This document shows positions 17,723 through 27,096 of a stretch of DNA of 64,000 nt, piece by piece. The notes under the pieces are model-generated. The model was given only the letters and a program-made list of their open reading frames with translations, made no database searches and was not told the DNA's origin. Source of the stretch: Caballeronia cordobensis (GTDB lineage Bacteria > Pseudomonadota > Gammaproteobacteria > Burkholderiales > Burkholderiaceae); assembly GCF_001544575.2 (NCBI RefSeq), contig NZ_FCNY02000015.1, forward strand, positions 124,001 through 188,000. Direction: 5' to 3'. Position 1 is the stretch's first letter, and each line of letters begins with the position of its first letter. Position numbers and translations under genes: made by a program.

Positions 17723-18163
17723 TCAGGCGTGATAAACCGGCTCCGCGGCCGCGCTGTCGACGATCCGCGTGATCGTGCCCTGCGCGACCGCGACGAGCCG
17801 CTCGGCGCCGCCGTCGGTGACGAATACATCGCACTGGCAGGTGGCCTGCGTGAGGCCCGCATGGACGACGCGCGCCCGCGCCATCAGCGTGCCGGAGACG
17901 GCCGGACGCAGATAGTTGATCTTGTATTCCCCGGTGACGACCTTCGGCCCGAGCCGCAGCGCGCCCGCGAAAGTCAGCGCGTTGTCCACGAGATAGCTCA
18001 CCACCCCGCCGTGCACGAAACCGTGTTGCTGCCTCAGCTCGTCCCTGATCGGCAGGCACAGCGTGAGACTTGCTGAATCGACCTGCATCAGTTTGGTTCC
18101 AAGCAAGGCGCTGAACGGTTGCGCATTCAGCGCACCGCGCGCGATATCGACGATTTCGGCCAT
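17723..18163 (-). CDS. PaaI-family hotdog-fold thioesterase
   Basis: A 146-residue protein with the hotdog thioesterase motif HGFVHGGVVSYLVDNALTFA (about residues 46-65), in which the HGG segment and the Asp are the usual catalytic elements, and VVTGEYKINYLRPA further on. It would hydrolyse an acyl-CoA, often a phenylacetyl- or other aromatic-CoA in this family. The start is the ATG preceded by AGGAG; longer in-frame starts upstream lack such a site. It converges on the MFS gene. Confidence 0.85.
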   Translation of the reverse strand: MAEIVDIARGALNAQPFSALLGTKLMQVDSASLTLCLPIRDELRQQHGFVHGGVVSYLVDNALTFAGALRLGPKVVTGEYKINYLRPAVSGTLMARARVVHAGLTQATCQCDVFVTDGGAERLVAVAQGTITRIVDSAAAEPVYHA

Positions 18164-18436
18164 TCGGACACTCCTTGGGTGGGTTCGGTGCCGTCCTGCA
18201 AAGACAATAGGAAGCGTTCGCGCCCACTGCAAGGAAGTCACGCAAAAATTGTGCAATGGTGCGTTTCGAGCGGCATGCGTGCCCTCCGGCGACGCTTCGC
18301 CGGGACCGCGCATTCCCCTCATTCGCGTAGACACGCCATGGCGGCAAACGATTCAAGCTTTCCTGCGTGATTGCCGTAAACCCGCACTGTCCCCGCATCG
18401 CGCGGGCCTCAATTTCGGAAAGTGTGGGTGTTTGTG

Positions 18437-19978
18437 ATGTTCGGAAAGATCAAGGTTTCATCCGGTTTGCTGGCCGTTCTGGTGGTGTTTTGTCTCTTTC
18501 AGCTCGTGACCGAAGGGCTCGGGTTCTGGTCGCTCTCGCGCACGCACGACGATGTCGGCAGTCTCTCGGACATCGCGCTCAAGCAGGTGAACGCGGTCAA
18601 CAAGACCACCCAGCATCTGATGGACGCGCGCATCAACCTCTCCCGCGCGGGCACCCGCATGGTGCGCGGCGGCACGGAGCCGACGGAAATCGTCCAGCAC
18701 GCGCGCGAGGAGATCGCGGCGGCGGACAAGTCGTTCACCGCCTTTCTGAACGCGCCGAAGACCGGCGACGAGAACCTGGCGCGCATGACCGCGCTGAAGG
18801 CGAAGTACGCCGAGTATTCGAAGGCGCTTTCCGAGCTCGTCCAGTATCTCGACGCGGGCAATATTCAGGCGTTTCTGGACCAGCCGACGCAAGGCTTCCA
18901 GGACCGCTATCTCGCCGAGCAGCAGAAGTTCGTCGATTTCGGCGATGAAGCCGGCCGCGGCTATCTGTCGTCGATCGATACGCGTTACGCGTGGTTCCGC
19001 GCCGTGGGCATCGTGATTTTCGTGGCGCTCGTCGCGGGCGTCGCGCTGACGCACGTCGCGCTGCGCCGTGGCGTGATCGCGCCGCTGGAGGAAGCGGGCC
19101 GTCATTTCGAGCGCATCGCGAAGGGGCGTCTCGACGAGCGCATCGAGGATCGCGGCACGAACGAGATCGGCCGTCTGTTCGCGGGACTCGCGACGATGCA
19201 GGCGAGCGTCGCGGGCACCGTGAAGACCGTGCGCGAGACGTCGGATTCGATCAACTTCGGCGCCGACGAAATCGCGAGCGGCAACGCCGATCTTTCCGCG
19301 CGCACGGAAAATCAGGCGGCGTCGCTGGAAGAAACCGCATCGAGCATGGAAGAGCTGACCGCGACCGTGCGTCAGAACGCCGAGCACGCCCGCGAGGCGA
19401 ACACGCTCGCAGGCCAGGCGCTCGACGCGACCTCGCGCGGCTCCAGCGTGGTCGATGATGTCGTCGAGAAGATGCGCGGCATCGCGGCGAGCTCGGACAA
19501 GATCGCGGAAATCATTTCGGTCATCGACGGCATCGCGTTCCAGACCAACATTCTGGCGCTGAACGCGGCGGTCGAGGCGGCGCGCGCGGGCGAGCAAGGG
19601 CGCGGCTTCGCGGTTGTGGCGGGCGAAGTGCGCGGGCTCGCGCAGCGCTCGGCGCAATCGGCCAAGGAAATCAAGGAGCTGATCGGCGAATCGGTCGCGC
19701 AGGTCAGCGACGGCTCCGTGCTCGTCGAGCGCGCGGGCGCGGCGATGCGCGATGTGTCGGCGTCGATCTCGCGCGTCACGCAGATGATGGCGGAAATCAG
19801 CGCGTCGTCGCTTGAGCAGAGCGTGGGCATCGAGCAGGTGAATCAGGCCGTCACGCAGATGGACGAGATGACGCAGCAGAACGCGGCGCTCGTCGAAGAG
19901 GCCGCGGCGGCCGCGTCGTCGCTGCACGAGCAGACGCGGCAACTGAAGGCGGCGGTGTCGGTGTTTCAGCTCGCCTGA
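18437..19978 (+). CDS. Methyl-accepting chemotaxis protein
   Basis: A 513-residue Tar/Tsr-like chemoreceptor. TM1 is at about residues 8-30 (SGLLAVLVVFCLFQLVTEGL), a four-helix periplasmic sensor follows to about 185, TM2 is at about 188-210 (AVGIVIFVALVAGVALTHV), then a HAMP linker to about 265 and the signalling domain. The conserved hairpin tip reads IAFQTNILALNAAVEAARAG with QGRGFAVVAGEVRGLAQRSA after it, so CheA/CheW coupling should be intact. No C-terminal CheR-docking pentapeptide is seen (ends FQLA). The ligand is unknown. Confidence 0.93.
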   Translation: MFGKIKVSSGLLAVLVVFCLFQLVTEGLGFWSLSRTHDDVGSLSDIALKQVNAVNKTTQHLMDARINLSRAGTRMVRGGTEPTEIVQHAREEIAAADKSFTAFLNAPKTGDENLARMTALKAKYAEYSKALSELVQYLDAGNIQAFLDQPTQGFQDRYLAEQQKFVDFGDEAGRGYLSSIDTRYAWFRAVGIVIFVALVAGVALTHVALRRGVIAPLEEAGRHFERIAKGRLDERIEDRGTNEIGRLFAGLATMQASVAGTVKTVRETSDSINFGADEIASGNADLSARTENQAASLEETASSMEELTATVRQNAEHAREANTLAGQALDATSRGSSVVDDVVEKMRGIAASSDKIAEIISVIDGIAFQTNILALNAAVEAARAGEQGRGFAVVAGEVRGLAQRSAQSAKEIKELIGESVAQVSDGSVLVERAGAAMRDVSASISRVTQMMAEISASSLEQSVGIEQVNQAVTQMDEMTQQNAALVEEAAAAASSLHEQTRQLKAAVSVFQLA

Positions 19979-19990
19979 GTCCGTTCCCGC

Positions 19991-21103
19991 TCAGGCAGGC
20001 AACGCCGCGTACGACGTCGCGAGGTGATACGGCGTCGTCGACGGCATCTCGGCGCGGATGATCTCGCCCTGCGCCGAGCGGCATTCGACCCAGCCGGTTG
20101 CATGCAGGAAGCGCGCGCGGAAGCGCTCGATCTGCTCGCCGACGGGGTCGCCGCGCGTGGCCAGCGCGCGCAGATATTCCGTCTGCGCCCAGATGCGCTC
20201 CGTGCCGTCGATCACGTGGCCGGCTTCGTCGAGCGCGGCGCACACGCCGCCAGTTTTCGCGTCCACGCCGTGCCGTTGCGCGAAATCGAAGGCGCGCGCG
20301 AGCTTTTCGTTGAGGCCCGCCGCTTCGAACGCGGCGTGACCACTGCCCTGCGCCAGAAAATACCACTCGAACTGATGGCCCGGCTCCAGCCGGTTGCCTG
20401 GCGCGCCCATCGGCAATTCGGCGATCGCACCGCTCGGCTGATGCACGAACGCATCCGCGACGGATCTTGCGAGCTGCGCGAGACGCTTGTCGTAGGCGGG
20501 GTCGGCGGTCGCCTCGCGCGCGGCGAGCCACGCTTCCGCGAGATGCATCAGCGGATTTTGCAGCGGCGTTTCGAGCGTCGCGCCGAAGTCCTCGGCGAGC
20601 GCGGCGTTCAGCAGATCGCCGCCGCTCGAAAAGCGCGCCTCGACGAGCCGCGAGGTCTCGTCGAGCAGCGCGAGCGCGTCAGCGGAGCCGCTTTTTTTCG
20701 CGTAATGCGCGCACGCGAACACCACGAACGCATGCGTGTACAGATCCTTCTGGCGCTCGAGCGGCGCACCGCTCGCATCCACGCTATAGAACCATCCCCC
20801 GTTTTTTCTGTCCTGAAAATAGTGCCGCAGCGATTCGAAGAGCGTTGCGGCATGGGCGAGGTCGCCGGCTTCGGAGAACACGAACAGTTGCCGCGCGCAG
20901 GCCATGGCGCGATACCGCTTCGGCGGTAACGGTGCATGATCGCCGGGAGCGACGGCTTCGTACGCCAGCCCGAGTGACGCATTGAACCCCGAACCGCGCC
21001 AGACGGGCAGCACGACGTTCGCATAATGGGCGCGCAACTGCGCGGCGGAATCCGGGCTCGTCGATTGCATCGGCGATGAAGCGGTGAGTTGTTGATCCTG
21101 CAT
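19991..21103 (-). CDS. AGE-family (N-acylglucosamine 2-epimerase/mannose isomerase-like) protein
   Basis: A 370-residue alpha/alpha-barrel enzyme. Typical segments: PKRYRAMACARQLFVFSEAG (about residues 61-80), LYTHAFVVFACAHYAK with a conserved His, EAWLAAREATADPAYDKRL, and EPGHQFEWYFLAQG with the catalytic His region. Family members isomerise D-mannose/D-fructose or epimerise N-acylglucosamine. The exact substrate cannot be told. It converges on the chemoreceptor gene and is divergent from the MgtC-like gene. Confidence 0.85.
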   Translation of the reverse strand: MQDQQLTASSPMQSTSPDSAAQLRAHYANVVLPVWRGSGFNASLGLAYEAVAPGDHAPLPPKRYRAMACARQLFVFSEAGDLAHAATLFESLRHYFQDRKNGGWFYSVDASGAPLERQKDLYTHAFVVFACAHYAKKSGSADALALLDETSRLVEARFSSGGDLLNAALAEDFGATLETPLQNPLMHLAEAWLAAREATADPAYDKRLAQLARSVADAFVHQPSGAIAELPMGAPGNRLEPGHQFEWYFLAQGSGHAAFEAAGLNEKLARAFDFAQRHGVDAKTGGVCAALDEAGHVIDGTERIWAQTEYLRALATRGDPVGEQIERFRARFLHATGWVECRSAQGEIIRAEMPSTTPYHLATSYAALPA

Positions 21104-21240
21104 ACGAAGACTCTGATTGGGTCCGAAAAGCGCATGGCCGTGCCAGGGTCACGCAACAGGAAAGAATAGCAAAACCGGCCCGGCGCGCACCGCGTTTTCA
21201 GGTGCGGCAACGGGCTTTTCAAACGAGGAGGGCGCACAAC

Positions 21241-21924
21241 ATGTTGGGAAATGTGGAACTCGTTTCGCGGCTCGTGATGGCCGCGGCGCTCGGCAGCGTC
21301 ATCGGTTTCGAGCGCGAGCGGCTCGCGTGGGCGGCGGGGCTGCGCACGCACATGCTCGTGTGCGTCGGCTCGGCGCTTTTCATGATCGTGTCGGCGTTCG
21401 GTTTCGCGGATGCGCTGACGGCCGATCACGTCGTGCTCGATCCGTCGCGGGTCGCGGCGCAGGTGGTGTCGGGCATCGGCTTTCTCGGCGCGGGATCGAT
21501 TCTGCTGCGCGGCGAGATCGTGCGCGGGCTGACGACGGCCGCGAGCCTGTGGTCCGTCGCCGCGATCGGGCTTGCGGTCGGCGGCGGGCTGTACACGGCG
21601 TCGATCGCGGCGACGGCGATCATTCTCGTCATCCTCGCGGGGATCAAGCCGCTCGAACGCCGCTTCATCAACGTGAAGCAGCGCCGCCAGCTGACGATGC
21701 TCGTCGATCGCGGCTCGCTCAGCTTTCACGCGCTGCACGAGGCGCTCGGGCCCGGCAGCGTGCGCGTGAAGCAGTTCATCGTGCAGCAGAGTGACGATTC
21801 GGCCGATCTGGACGAGGTGCGCGTGGAGTTGTCGCGCGCATCGGCGCTCGAATATCAGGCGATCCGCGAGCGTTTGCGGCAACTCGACGTGGTGCGCGAG
21901 TTTCGCGAGGAAGACGTGAGCTGA
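21241..21924 (+). CDS. MgtC/SapB-family membrane protein
   Basis: A 227-residue inner-membrane protein. The N-terminal half has about four to five hydrophobic segments with the MgtC signature (SVIGFERERLAWAAGLRTHM, about residues 20-39; GIGFLGAGSILLRGEIVRGL, about 79-98; TTAASLWSVAAIGLAVGGG). The C-terminal part is soluble. The family is linked to magnesium limitation and intracellular survival. GAGGAGG lies ahead of the ATG. Confidence 0.9.
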   Translation: MLGNVELVSRLVMAAALGSVIGFERERLAWAAGLRTHMLVCVGSALFMIVSAFGFADALTADHVVLDPSRVAAQVVSGIGFLGAGSILLRGEIVRGLTTAASLWSVAAIGLAVGGGLYTASIAATAIILVILAGIKPLERRFINVKQRRQLTMLVDRGSLSFHALHEALGPGSVRVKQFIVQQSDDSADLDEVRVELSRASALEYQAIRERLRQLDVVREFREEDVS

Positions 21925-22046
21925 ATTTGCCTCGCGATGGCTGGATTGCCCGTGCAGCCGTGCGACAATGCCGCCTCTCGAAAATATCCGCTGAAACGCC
22001 GGTGTGCCTTCCGCGCCGGCCGTGGAAGCTGCCGTCTTGCGAACTT

Positions 22047-23069
22047 ATGCCAGATTCCGCAGTAAAAAGAGATCCTGACACGCTTCGAGCCGAATCCGCC
22101 GCCCAAACCCGCCGCCGACGCGCGCAAGCGATGCAGGCCGGCGCCGACGCCGAGAAGAAGCTCGCCCGCGCCGCGCGCTCGGCGCAGCGTCTCGCGCAAC
22201 TGAGCGAAGGCGCGCGCGGCGGCGAAACGCTCGACCTGTTCGCGGAAGACGCGGAGCGCGCGCAACTCCAGGCGCTGAATACCGATATCCGTCAGGGCAC
22301 GTTCGAGGGATTCGAATTGCCGGACGTGTTTCTCGCGGCGGTGCAGTCGAGTTGCGGCACGCCGCCCGCGGGCGTCAATGCGGCTGAATCCGCGGCCGCG
22401 AAACGCCTGGCGCGGGGCACGGCGGCATCGTCCGCGCCGGAGCAGGGCTTGTTTCAGGACGAACCGCCCGAAATCGACGCATCGCAGCCGGATCAGCGCG
22501 AGTCCGCGGACAAGACCGGCGCGATCGCCGCTGCCGCGCCGCGCTCGGCGAGCATCAGCACGTCCGTCGCGCCGGAAAGCGCGGCGCGCGCGCTGATCGC
22601 GCAGGATCGCGGCGAGCCGAGCGTGCGTCCGGCGCGCGGCGAAGCCGAGCCGTTCGCGAAATCCAGCGCGCCCGAACTCGACCGCGCCCGCGCCACCGCG
22701 TTCGCGGACACCATCGACGCGCTCCACGCCGTGATGGCCGAGCAGCGCACGTCCGCCACGGCCCACGCGCGCCGCATGAAGACGATGCTGACGGTCATAG
22801 TCTGCGTGATGCTCGTCACGGTCGCGACCGGCATCGCGCAAACGGCGGTGCTGCTGCGCATGAGTCACGACGCCAAGCTGCAGCAGGATCGCACGGAGCA
22901 ATTGATGCTCAACCAGCAGGCGACGCTCGCCTCGCTGTTCGATACCGATTCGGCGACCTTCAGCCTGCGCCCGCCATCCGACACGCCGCGCAACGCCTCG
23001 CCGGTGCAGGCCACGCCGCAAACGCAAGCGCGCCACACACACCATCGCGCCGGTTCCGCTGCTCGCTGA
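22047..23069 (+). CDS. Hypothetical single-pass membrane protein, 340 aa
   Basis: Not recognised. The first 240 residues are Ala/Arg/Glu-rich and probably helical (RRRRAQAMQAGADAEKKLAR), with one short hydrophobic motif FEGFELPDVFLAAVQSSCG. One transmembrane segment lies at about residues 248-270 (LTVIVCVMLVTVATGIAQTA), followed by a short likely periplasmic tail ending in a His/Arg-rich stretch. The start was put at the Met of MPDSAVKRDPD because the upstream in-frame extension looks non-coding. It follows the MgtC-like gene at 122 bp. Confidence 0.55.
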   Translation: MPDSAVKRDPDTLRAESAAQTRRRRAQAMQAGADAEKKLARAARSAQRLAQLSEGARGGETLDLFAEDAERAQLQALNTDIRQGTFEGFELPDVFLAAVQSSCGTPPAGVNAAESAAAKRLARGTAASSAPEQGLFQDEPPEIDASQPDQRESADKTGAIAAAAPRSASISTSVAPESAARALIAQDRGEPSVRPARGEAEPFAKSSAPELDRARATAFADTIDALHAVMAEQRTSATAHARRMKTMLTVIVCVMLVTVATGIAQTAVLLRMSHDAKLQQDRTEQLMLNQQATLASLFDTDSATFSLRPPSDTPRNASPVQATPQTQARHTHHRAGSAAR

Positions 23070-23278
23070 TCCCGCCCTTATGTCACATTCCTGCGACACA
23101 CCGCAGTGCGGCGGCGTGCCGCACATGCGTTCCATTTGACGGTGGAACGCCGCTGCTCGGGCGCTTGCGTCCCGTCCCTGTATTCAGCTTCGAGTAAGGA
23201 CCGGTCGAGAGGTAGAAAAACTACGGGAAAATTTCTTAGAAATGCTGCATTGCACTAGAAATCGGGCAGGGCTATCCC

Positions 23279-23284
23279 TATAAT
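23279..23284 (+). promoter_or_regulatory. Consensus -10 box upstream of a 50-aa gene
   Basis: A perfect TATAAT about 43 bp before the small gene's ATG, in a notably AT-rich island (23210-23300). A -35 element is unclear: TTGCAC at 23250-23255 is too far (23 bp), and TAGAAA at 23256-23261 has suitable spacing but poor match. Confidence 0.5.
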
Positions 23285-23326
23285 TCGAACTAAGGGAAAA
23301 CCCTCAATCGTCAAACGGAGTCAGTC

Positions 23327-23479
23327 ATGAGCTACCTCTTCGCCCTGCTGCAAAAATTTGCTTCGCTGTTCGAATCGCCGCACCTTCCGATGGACAAGGA
23401 CTACTCGTATCAAGCGCGTTTCCGTGAATCGGAGCGTCAGCGCAAGTCGCGCGGCACCGCTTTCGGCATCCGCCTGTAA
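23327..23479 (+). CDS. Small protein of 50 aa, function unknown
   Basis: A short open frame: starts MSYLFALLQKFASLFE, then DKDYSYQARFRESERQRK and ends FGIRL. It has an amphipathic N-terminal helix and a very basic C-terminal half. A GGAG motif 6-10 bases before the ATG and a consensus -10 upstream argue that it is really expressed. It may belong to the small Burkholderia proteins of unknown function, but I could not name a family with certainty. Confidence 0.65.
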   Translation: MSYLFALLQKFASLFESPHLPMDKDYSYQARFRESERQRKSRGTAFGIRL

Positions 23480-23936
23480 TGCGCGGCTGATGGCGGCGCG
23501 GGAAACACAACACCAGCAACACACGACGGCCAACGCCGTACGACCCGCCCGCCGCTTCATCGCTTTCATGTAGTTTTTCTAGCAATTCTCAGCTGTCCCG
23601 GTATCTTTACCGGCGCATCTTTTCTCCGCGCATGTCCGCGCGCGACGCAGTTTTCCTTCCTTTCGCCTTTCTGACGGCGCTTAAAAGACTGTTTGCATCG
23701 CAAAAACGCGCCTCGACTTGTCTTCCGGCGACACGCCGAAATCTCCGCGTCATTGCCCTTCGACGGCCGCAAAGCCTTATCCAGCATGGCGTTCGCCGCA
23801 CATGCGGAAAGCGGCCTATATTCAAGTGTCGTATTTCCACATGTGGTTGTCGCAAATAGTCGGCTGATGCGACTTTTTTCTAGCAACTATGTATGCACAG
23901 CGCGGACGCACGTCCGCCCTCGCCAGGAGATATTCG
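23480..23936. other. Intergenic region upstream of the betaine/choline importer
   Basis: About 450 bp. Composition is less GC-rich than the genes. Open frames on either strand here are short and lack coding character. The importer's promoter must be within it; AGGAGA lies 6 bases before the importer's first ATG. Confidence 0.5.
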
Positions 23937-25100
23937 ATGAATTCCCCCAAGGTAGTAGTCGAAGGACTGTGCAAAGTATTCGGCAACAGTCCCAAGCAGG
24001 CGCTCGACATGCTGGCCGGCGGCGCGACGAAGGAAGAAGTCTTCAAGCGCACCGGACAGATTGTTGGCGTCCATAACGTCTCCTTCGACGTCAAGGAAGG
24101 CGAGATTTTCGTGCTCATGGGCCTGTCAGGCTCAGGCAAATCCACGCTGATCCGGCTCATCAACCGTCTGGTCGAGCCGACCGCCGGAAAAGTGCTGATC
24201 GATGGCCGCGATGTGGCCGCCGTCAAGCGCTCGGAACTCACGGAACTGCGCCGCAAGGACATGAGCATGGTGTTTCAGTCCTTCGCGCTGATGCCGCAGC
24301 GCACCGTCATCTCCAACGCCGCGTTCGGCCTGGAAGTCGCGGGCGTCGGCAAGAAGGAGCGCGAAGCCCGCGCGATGACCGTGCTCGAACAAGTCGGTCT
24401 CGCGCCGTTCGCGCAGAAGCTGCCGTCGCAGCTATCGGGCGGCATGCAGCAGCGCGTGGGCCTTGCTCGCGCGCTCGCCGTCAATCCTTCGCTGATGATC
24501 ATGGACGAAGCGTTTTCCGCGCTCGATCCGCTCAAGCGCAAGGAAATGCAGAACGTGCTGCTCGATCTGCAACGCGAGCAGCGCCGCACCATTCTTTTCG
24601 TGTCGCACGATCTCGAAGAAGCGATGCGCATCGGCACGCGCATCGCGATCATGGAAGGTGGGCGCGTGGTGCAGATCGGCACGCCGCAGGAAATCATCAC
24701 GAATCCAGCCGATGACTACGTGGAGGCCTTCTTCGAAGGCATCGACACGAGCCGCTATCTCACCGCCGGCGATCTGATGCAGACCGATGAAGTGCCGCTC
24801 ATCCGGCACAACATCCAGATCGACGCGTCGAGCGTGGCGCAAACCCTGAACGGCAGCGCCGACTATGCGTTCGTGCTCGATGCGCAGCGCCGCATCCGTG
24901 GCTTCGTCGGGCGCGAGAGCGCCAATGTTCAGCATATCGATTGCATCGAGCGGCACATGGCGTTGGACGACGTCGTGAACCGCGTGGTCGCGAGCCCCGC
25001 GCCGCTGCCCGTCGTCGAGGCGGACGGCTCGTACTGCGGGTCGATCAACAAGACCAATGTCCTGAAGGTCCTTACGCACCATCGAGGTTCCCATGTCTGA
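23937..25100 (+). CDS. proV: Glycine betaine/choline ABC transporter ATPase (ProV/OpuAA type)
   Basis: A 387-residue ATPase. Walker A is GLSGSGKST (about residues 62-70), the Q-loop MVFQSFALMPQRTV, the signature LSGGMQQRVGLARALA and Walker B LMIMDEAFSALDPLKRKEM. After the ATPase domain come two weak CBS-like repeats (about 280-387), the usual site of ionic-strength or nucleotide sensing in ProV. It overlaps the permease gene by 8 bp. The neighbouring regulator and the choline/betaine genes elsewhere in the window favour a catabolic uptake role over pure osmoprotection. Confidence 0.92.
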   Translation: MNSPKVVVEGLCKVFGNSPKQALDMLAGGATKEEVFKRTGQIVGVHNVSFDVKEGEIFVLMGLSGSGKSTLIRLINRLVEPTAGKVLIDGRDVAAVKRSELTELRRKDMSMVFQSFALMPQRTVISNAAFGLEVAGVGKKEREARAMTVLEQVGLAPFAQKLPSQLSGGMQQRVGLARALAVNPSLMIMDEAFSALDPLKRKEMQNVLLDLQREQRRTILFVSHDLEEAMRIGTRIAIMEGGRVVQIGTPQEIITNPADDYVEAFFEGIDTSRYLTAGDLMQTDEVPLIRHNIQIDASSVAQTLNGSADYAFVLDAQRRIRGFVGRESANVQHIDCIERHMALDDVVNRVVASPAPLPVVEADGSYCGSINKTNVLKVLTHHRGSHV

Positions 25101-25995
25101 AATCATCCCGCTTGGCAGTTGGGTGGACCACGGCGTCCACTATCTCCTCGATCACGACGCGAAGACGTTCGATTCCATCGGCAAGGTCATCGAGACATTC
25201 GCCGCCGCGGTCGAGCACGGCCTGCAGGCCGTTCCGATGTGGGCGCTCATCGCGATCTTCGTCGGCATTGGTTTATGGCGCGTGGGCTGGCGCTTCGCCA
25301 CCTTCGTGCTTGCCGCGCTATTGCTGATCTACGCGACGAACTTCTGGGATCAGATGGTCATCACGCTCGGCCTCACGTTGTCGTCCACGTTCATCAGCCT
25401 GTTGCTCGGCATTCCGCTCGGCATCTGGACCTCGAAGAGCAAGTATGTCGAAATGGCCGTGCGCCCCGTGCTCGACCTGATGCAGACGATGCCCGCCTTC
25501 GTCTACCTGATTCCGGCCGCGATGCTGTTCGGCCTGGGCCGCGTGCCGGGGATTCTCGCGACCGTCATCTTCGCGATGCCGCCCGCCGTGCGTCTCACCG
25601 CACTCGGCATCAAGCAGGTGAACCGCGAGATCGTGGAAGCGGGACAGGCATTCGGCTGCACGCCGTTCCAGTTGCTCTACAAGGTGCAGATTCCAAACGC
25701 ACTGCCTTCGATCATGACCGGCGTGAACCAGACGATCATGATGGCGCTGTCGATGGTCATCATCGCGTCGATGGTCGGCGCGGGCGGTCTCGGCAACGAC
25801 GTGCTCGCCTCGATTCAGCGTCTGGATATTGGCCTGGGCTTCGAGAGCGGCTTGTCGGTGGTGTTGCTGGCGATCATTCTCGACCGTATCACCGAGAGCT
25901 TCGGCCGTTCCCCCGGCATGGCGCGCGCCCCGCTGTTCGCGGGTCTCAAGAGCGTGATGAAAGTGCGCCGCGCACCGGCGACGCAACAAGGCTAA
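25093..25995 (+). CDS. proW: Glycine betaine/choline ABC transporter permease (ProW/OpuAB type)
   Basis: A 300-residue permease with six to seven hydrophobic segments. The EAA-type loop reads AGQAFGCTPFQLLYKVQIPNA (about residues 182-202), preceded by QTMPAFVYLIPAAMLFGLG, and MTGVNQTIMMALSMVIIASM matches ProW. It overlaps the ATPase gene, and the regulator gene follows 13 bp later, so all four genes of the cluster are probably co-transcribed. Confidence 0.93.
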   Translation: MSEIIPLGSWVDHGVHYLLDHDAKTFDSIGKVIETFAAAVEHGLQAVPMWALIAIFVGIGLWRVGWRFATFVLAALLLIYATNFWDQMVITLGLTLSSTFISLLLGIPLGIWTSKSKYVEMAVRPVLDLMQTMPAFVYLIPAAMLFGLGRVPGILATVIFAMPPAVRLTALGIKQVNREIVEAGQAFGCTPFQLLYKVQIPNALPSIMTGVNQTIMMALSMVIIASMVGAGGLGNDVLASIQRLDIGLGFESGLSVVLLAIILDRITESFGRSPGMARAPLFAGLKSVMKVRRAPATQQG

Positions 25996-26008
25996 ACGAG
26001 GTCCATGC

Positions 26009-27001
26009 ATGAAGCGCGACGCGATCGTCCCAGCGGGTACCGAATCACCGTTGTCCAATCTCGCGCACTTCGGCTTCCTCACCCTGCCGAACTTTTCGAT
26101 GATCGCGTTCACGAGCGCGGTCGAGGTGCTGCGCATGGCCAATTACATCGGCCGCACGCAGCACTATCGATGGTCGATCATCACGCCGGATGGGGAGCCA
26201 GCGCGCGCGAGCAACGGCATCACCGTGAAGCCGACGGTGACGCTCGACGAAGCCGGCATGCCGGACGTGCTGATCGTGTGCGCGGGCTGGCATGTCGCGG
26301 ATTATGTCGATGATAAGGTCATCGAACTATTGCAGCGTGCGCACGAAGCGGGCATTCCGCTCGGCGGCATTTGCACGGGACCGTATGCGCTGCTTGCGGC
26401 GAAGCTGCTCGACGGTTATCGCTGCACGCTGCACTGGGAAGACATGTCGCCGGTCAACAAGCGCTTTCCGCATGTGCGGTTCGCGGACGAGCTCTTCGTG
26501 ATCGATCGCGATCGCATGACGTGCACGGGCGGCACCGCGCCGCTCGACCTGATGCTCAATCTCGTGGGCATGCGGCTCGGGCAGGCGCATGCGGCACAGG
26601 TGTCGGAGCAGTTCATCGTCGAGCGGATTCGCGGATCGACGGATTACCAGCACATTCCCGTCGATGCGCGCGTGGGATTCTCGCGCGCCGAGCTCGTCGA
26701 AGTCGTGCGGCTGATGGAAGCGAACATCGAAGAGCCTTTATCGCTCGAAGAACTCGCGCGGCTCGTGCATCTGTCGCAGCGCCACTTGCAACGCATGTTC
26801 AAGATGTTCCTCAACGTGTCGCCGACGCATTACTACCTGACGCTGCGTCTGCGCCGCGCGCGAGAACTGCTGCGCAACACGGACGCGTCGATTGCGCGCG
26901 TGACGAGCATTTGCGGGTTTCATTCGCCTTGTCATTTCAGCAAGGCGTATCGCGCGCAGTTCGGCCATGCGCCGAGCGTCGAGCGGCGATTGTCGGCCTG
27001 A
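26009..27001 (+). CDS. GlxA-family (DJ-1/PfpI plus AraC HTH) regulator, GbdR/CdhR-like
   Basis: A 330-residue regulator. A DJ-1/PfpI-like sensor domain covers about residues 20-190 (FLTLPNFSMIAFTSAVEVLR; nucleophile-elbow position in GGICTGPYALLAAKLL), and a double AraC helix-turn-helix covers about 225-325 (LSLEELARLVHLSQRHLQRM; CGFHSPCHFSKAYRAQFGH). Homologues GbdR and CdhR activate betaine and carnitine catabolism. It sits between the importer permease and the binding-protein gene, which ties it to quaternary-amine uptake. It is closely similar to the regulator at 56786-57784. Confidence 0.9.
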   Translation: MKRDAIVPAGTESPLSNLAHFGFLTLPNFSMIAFTSAVEVLRMANYIGRTQHYRWSIITPDGEPARASNGITVKPTVTLDEAGMPDVLIVCAGWHVADYVDDKVIELLQRAHEAGIPLGGICTGPYALLAAKLLDGYRCTLHWEDMSPVNKRFPHVRFADELFVIDRDRMTCTGGTAPLDLMLNLVGMRLGQAHAAQVSEQFIVERIRGSTDYQHIPVDARVGFSRAELVEVVRLMEANIEEPLSLEELARLVHLSQRHLQRMFKMFLNVSPTHYYLTLRLRRARELLRNTDASIARVTSICGFHSPCHFSKAYRAQFGHAPSVERRLSA

Positions 27002-27096
27002 CGCTTTTCTTTTTATATCTTCGGTCCGCGCGGGCTTTTTATCGAAGCCTCGCGCGCGGGCCGGGTCGTGCCTTTAAAAAACTCGGAGAGAGAACG

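Noticed and set aside
23566..23886. A 106-codon minus-strand frame upstream of the importer
   Set aside because: No ribosome site or recognisable domain, unusual residue content, and it lies where the importer's promoter is expected.
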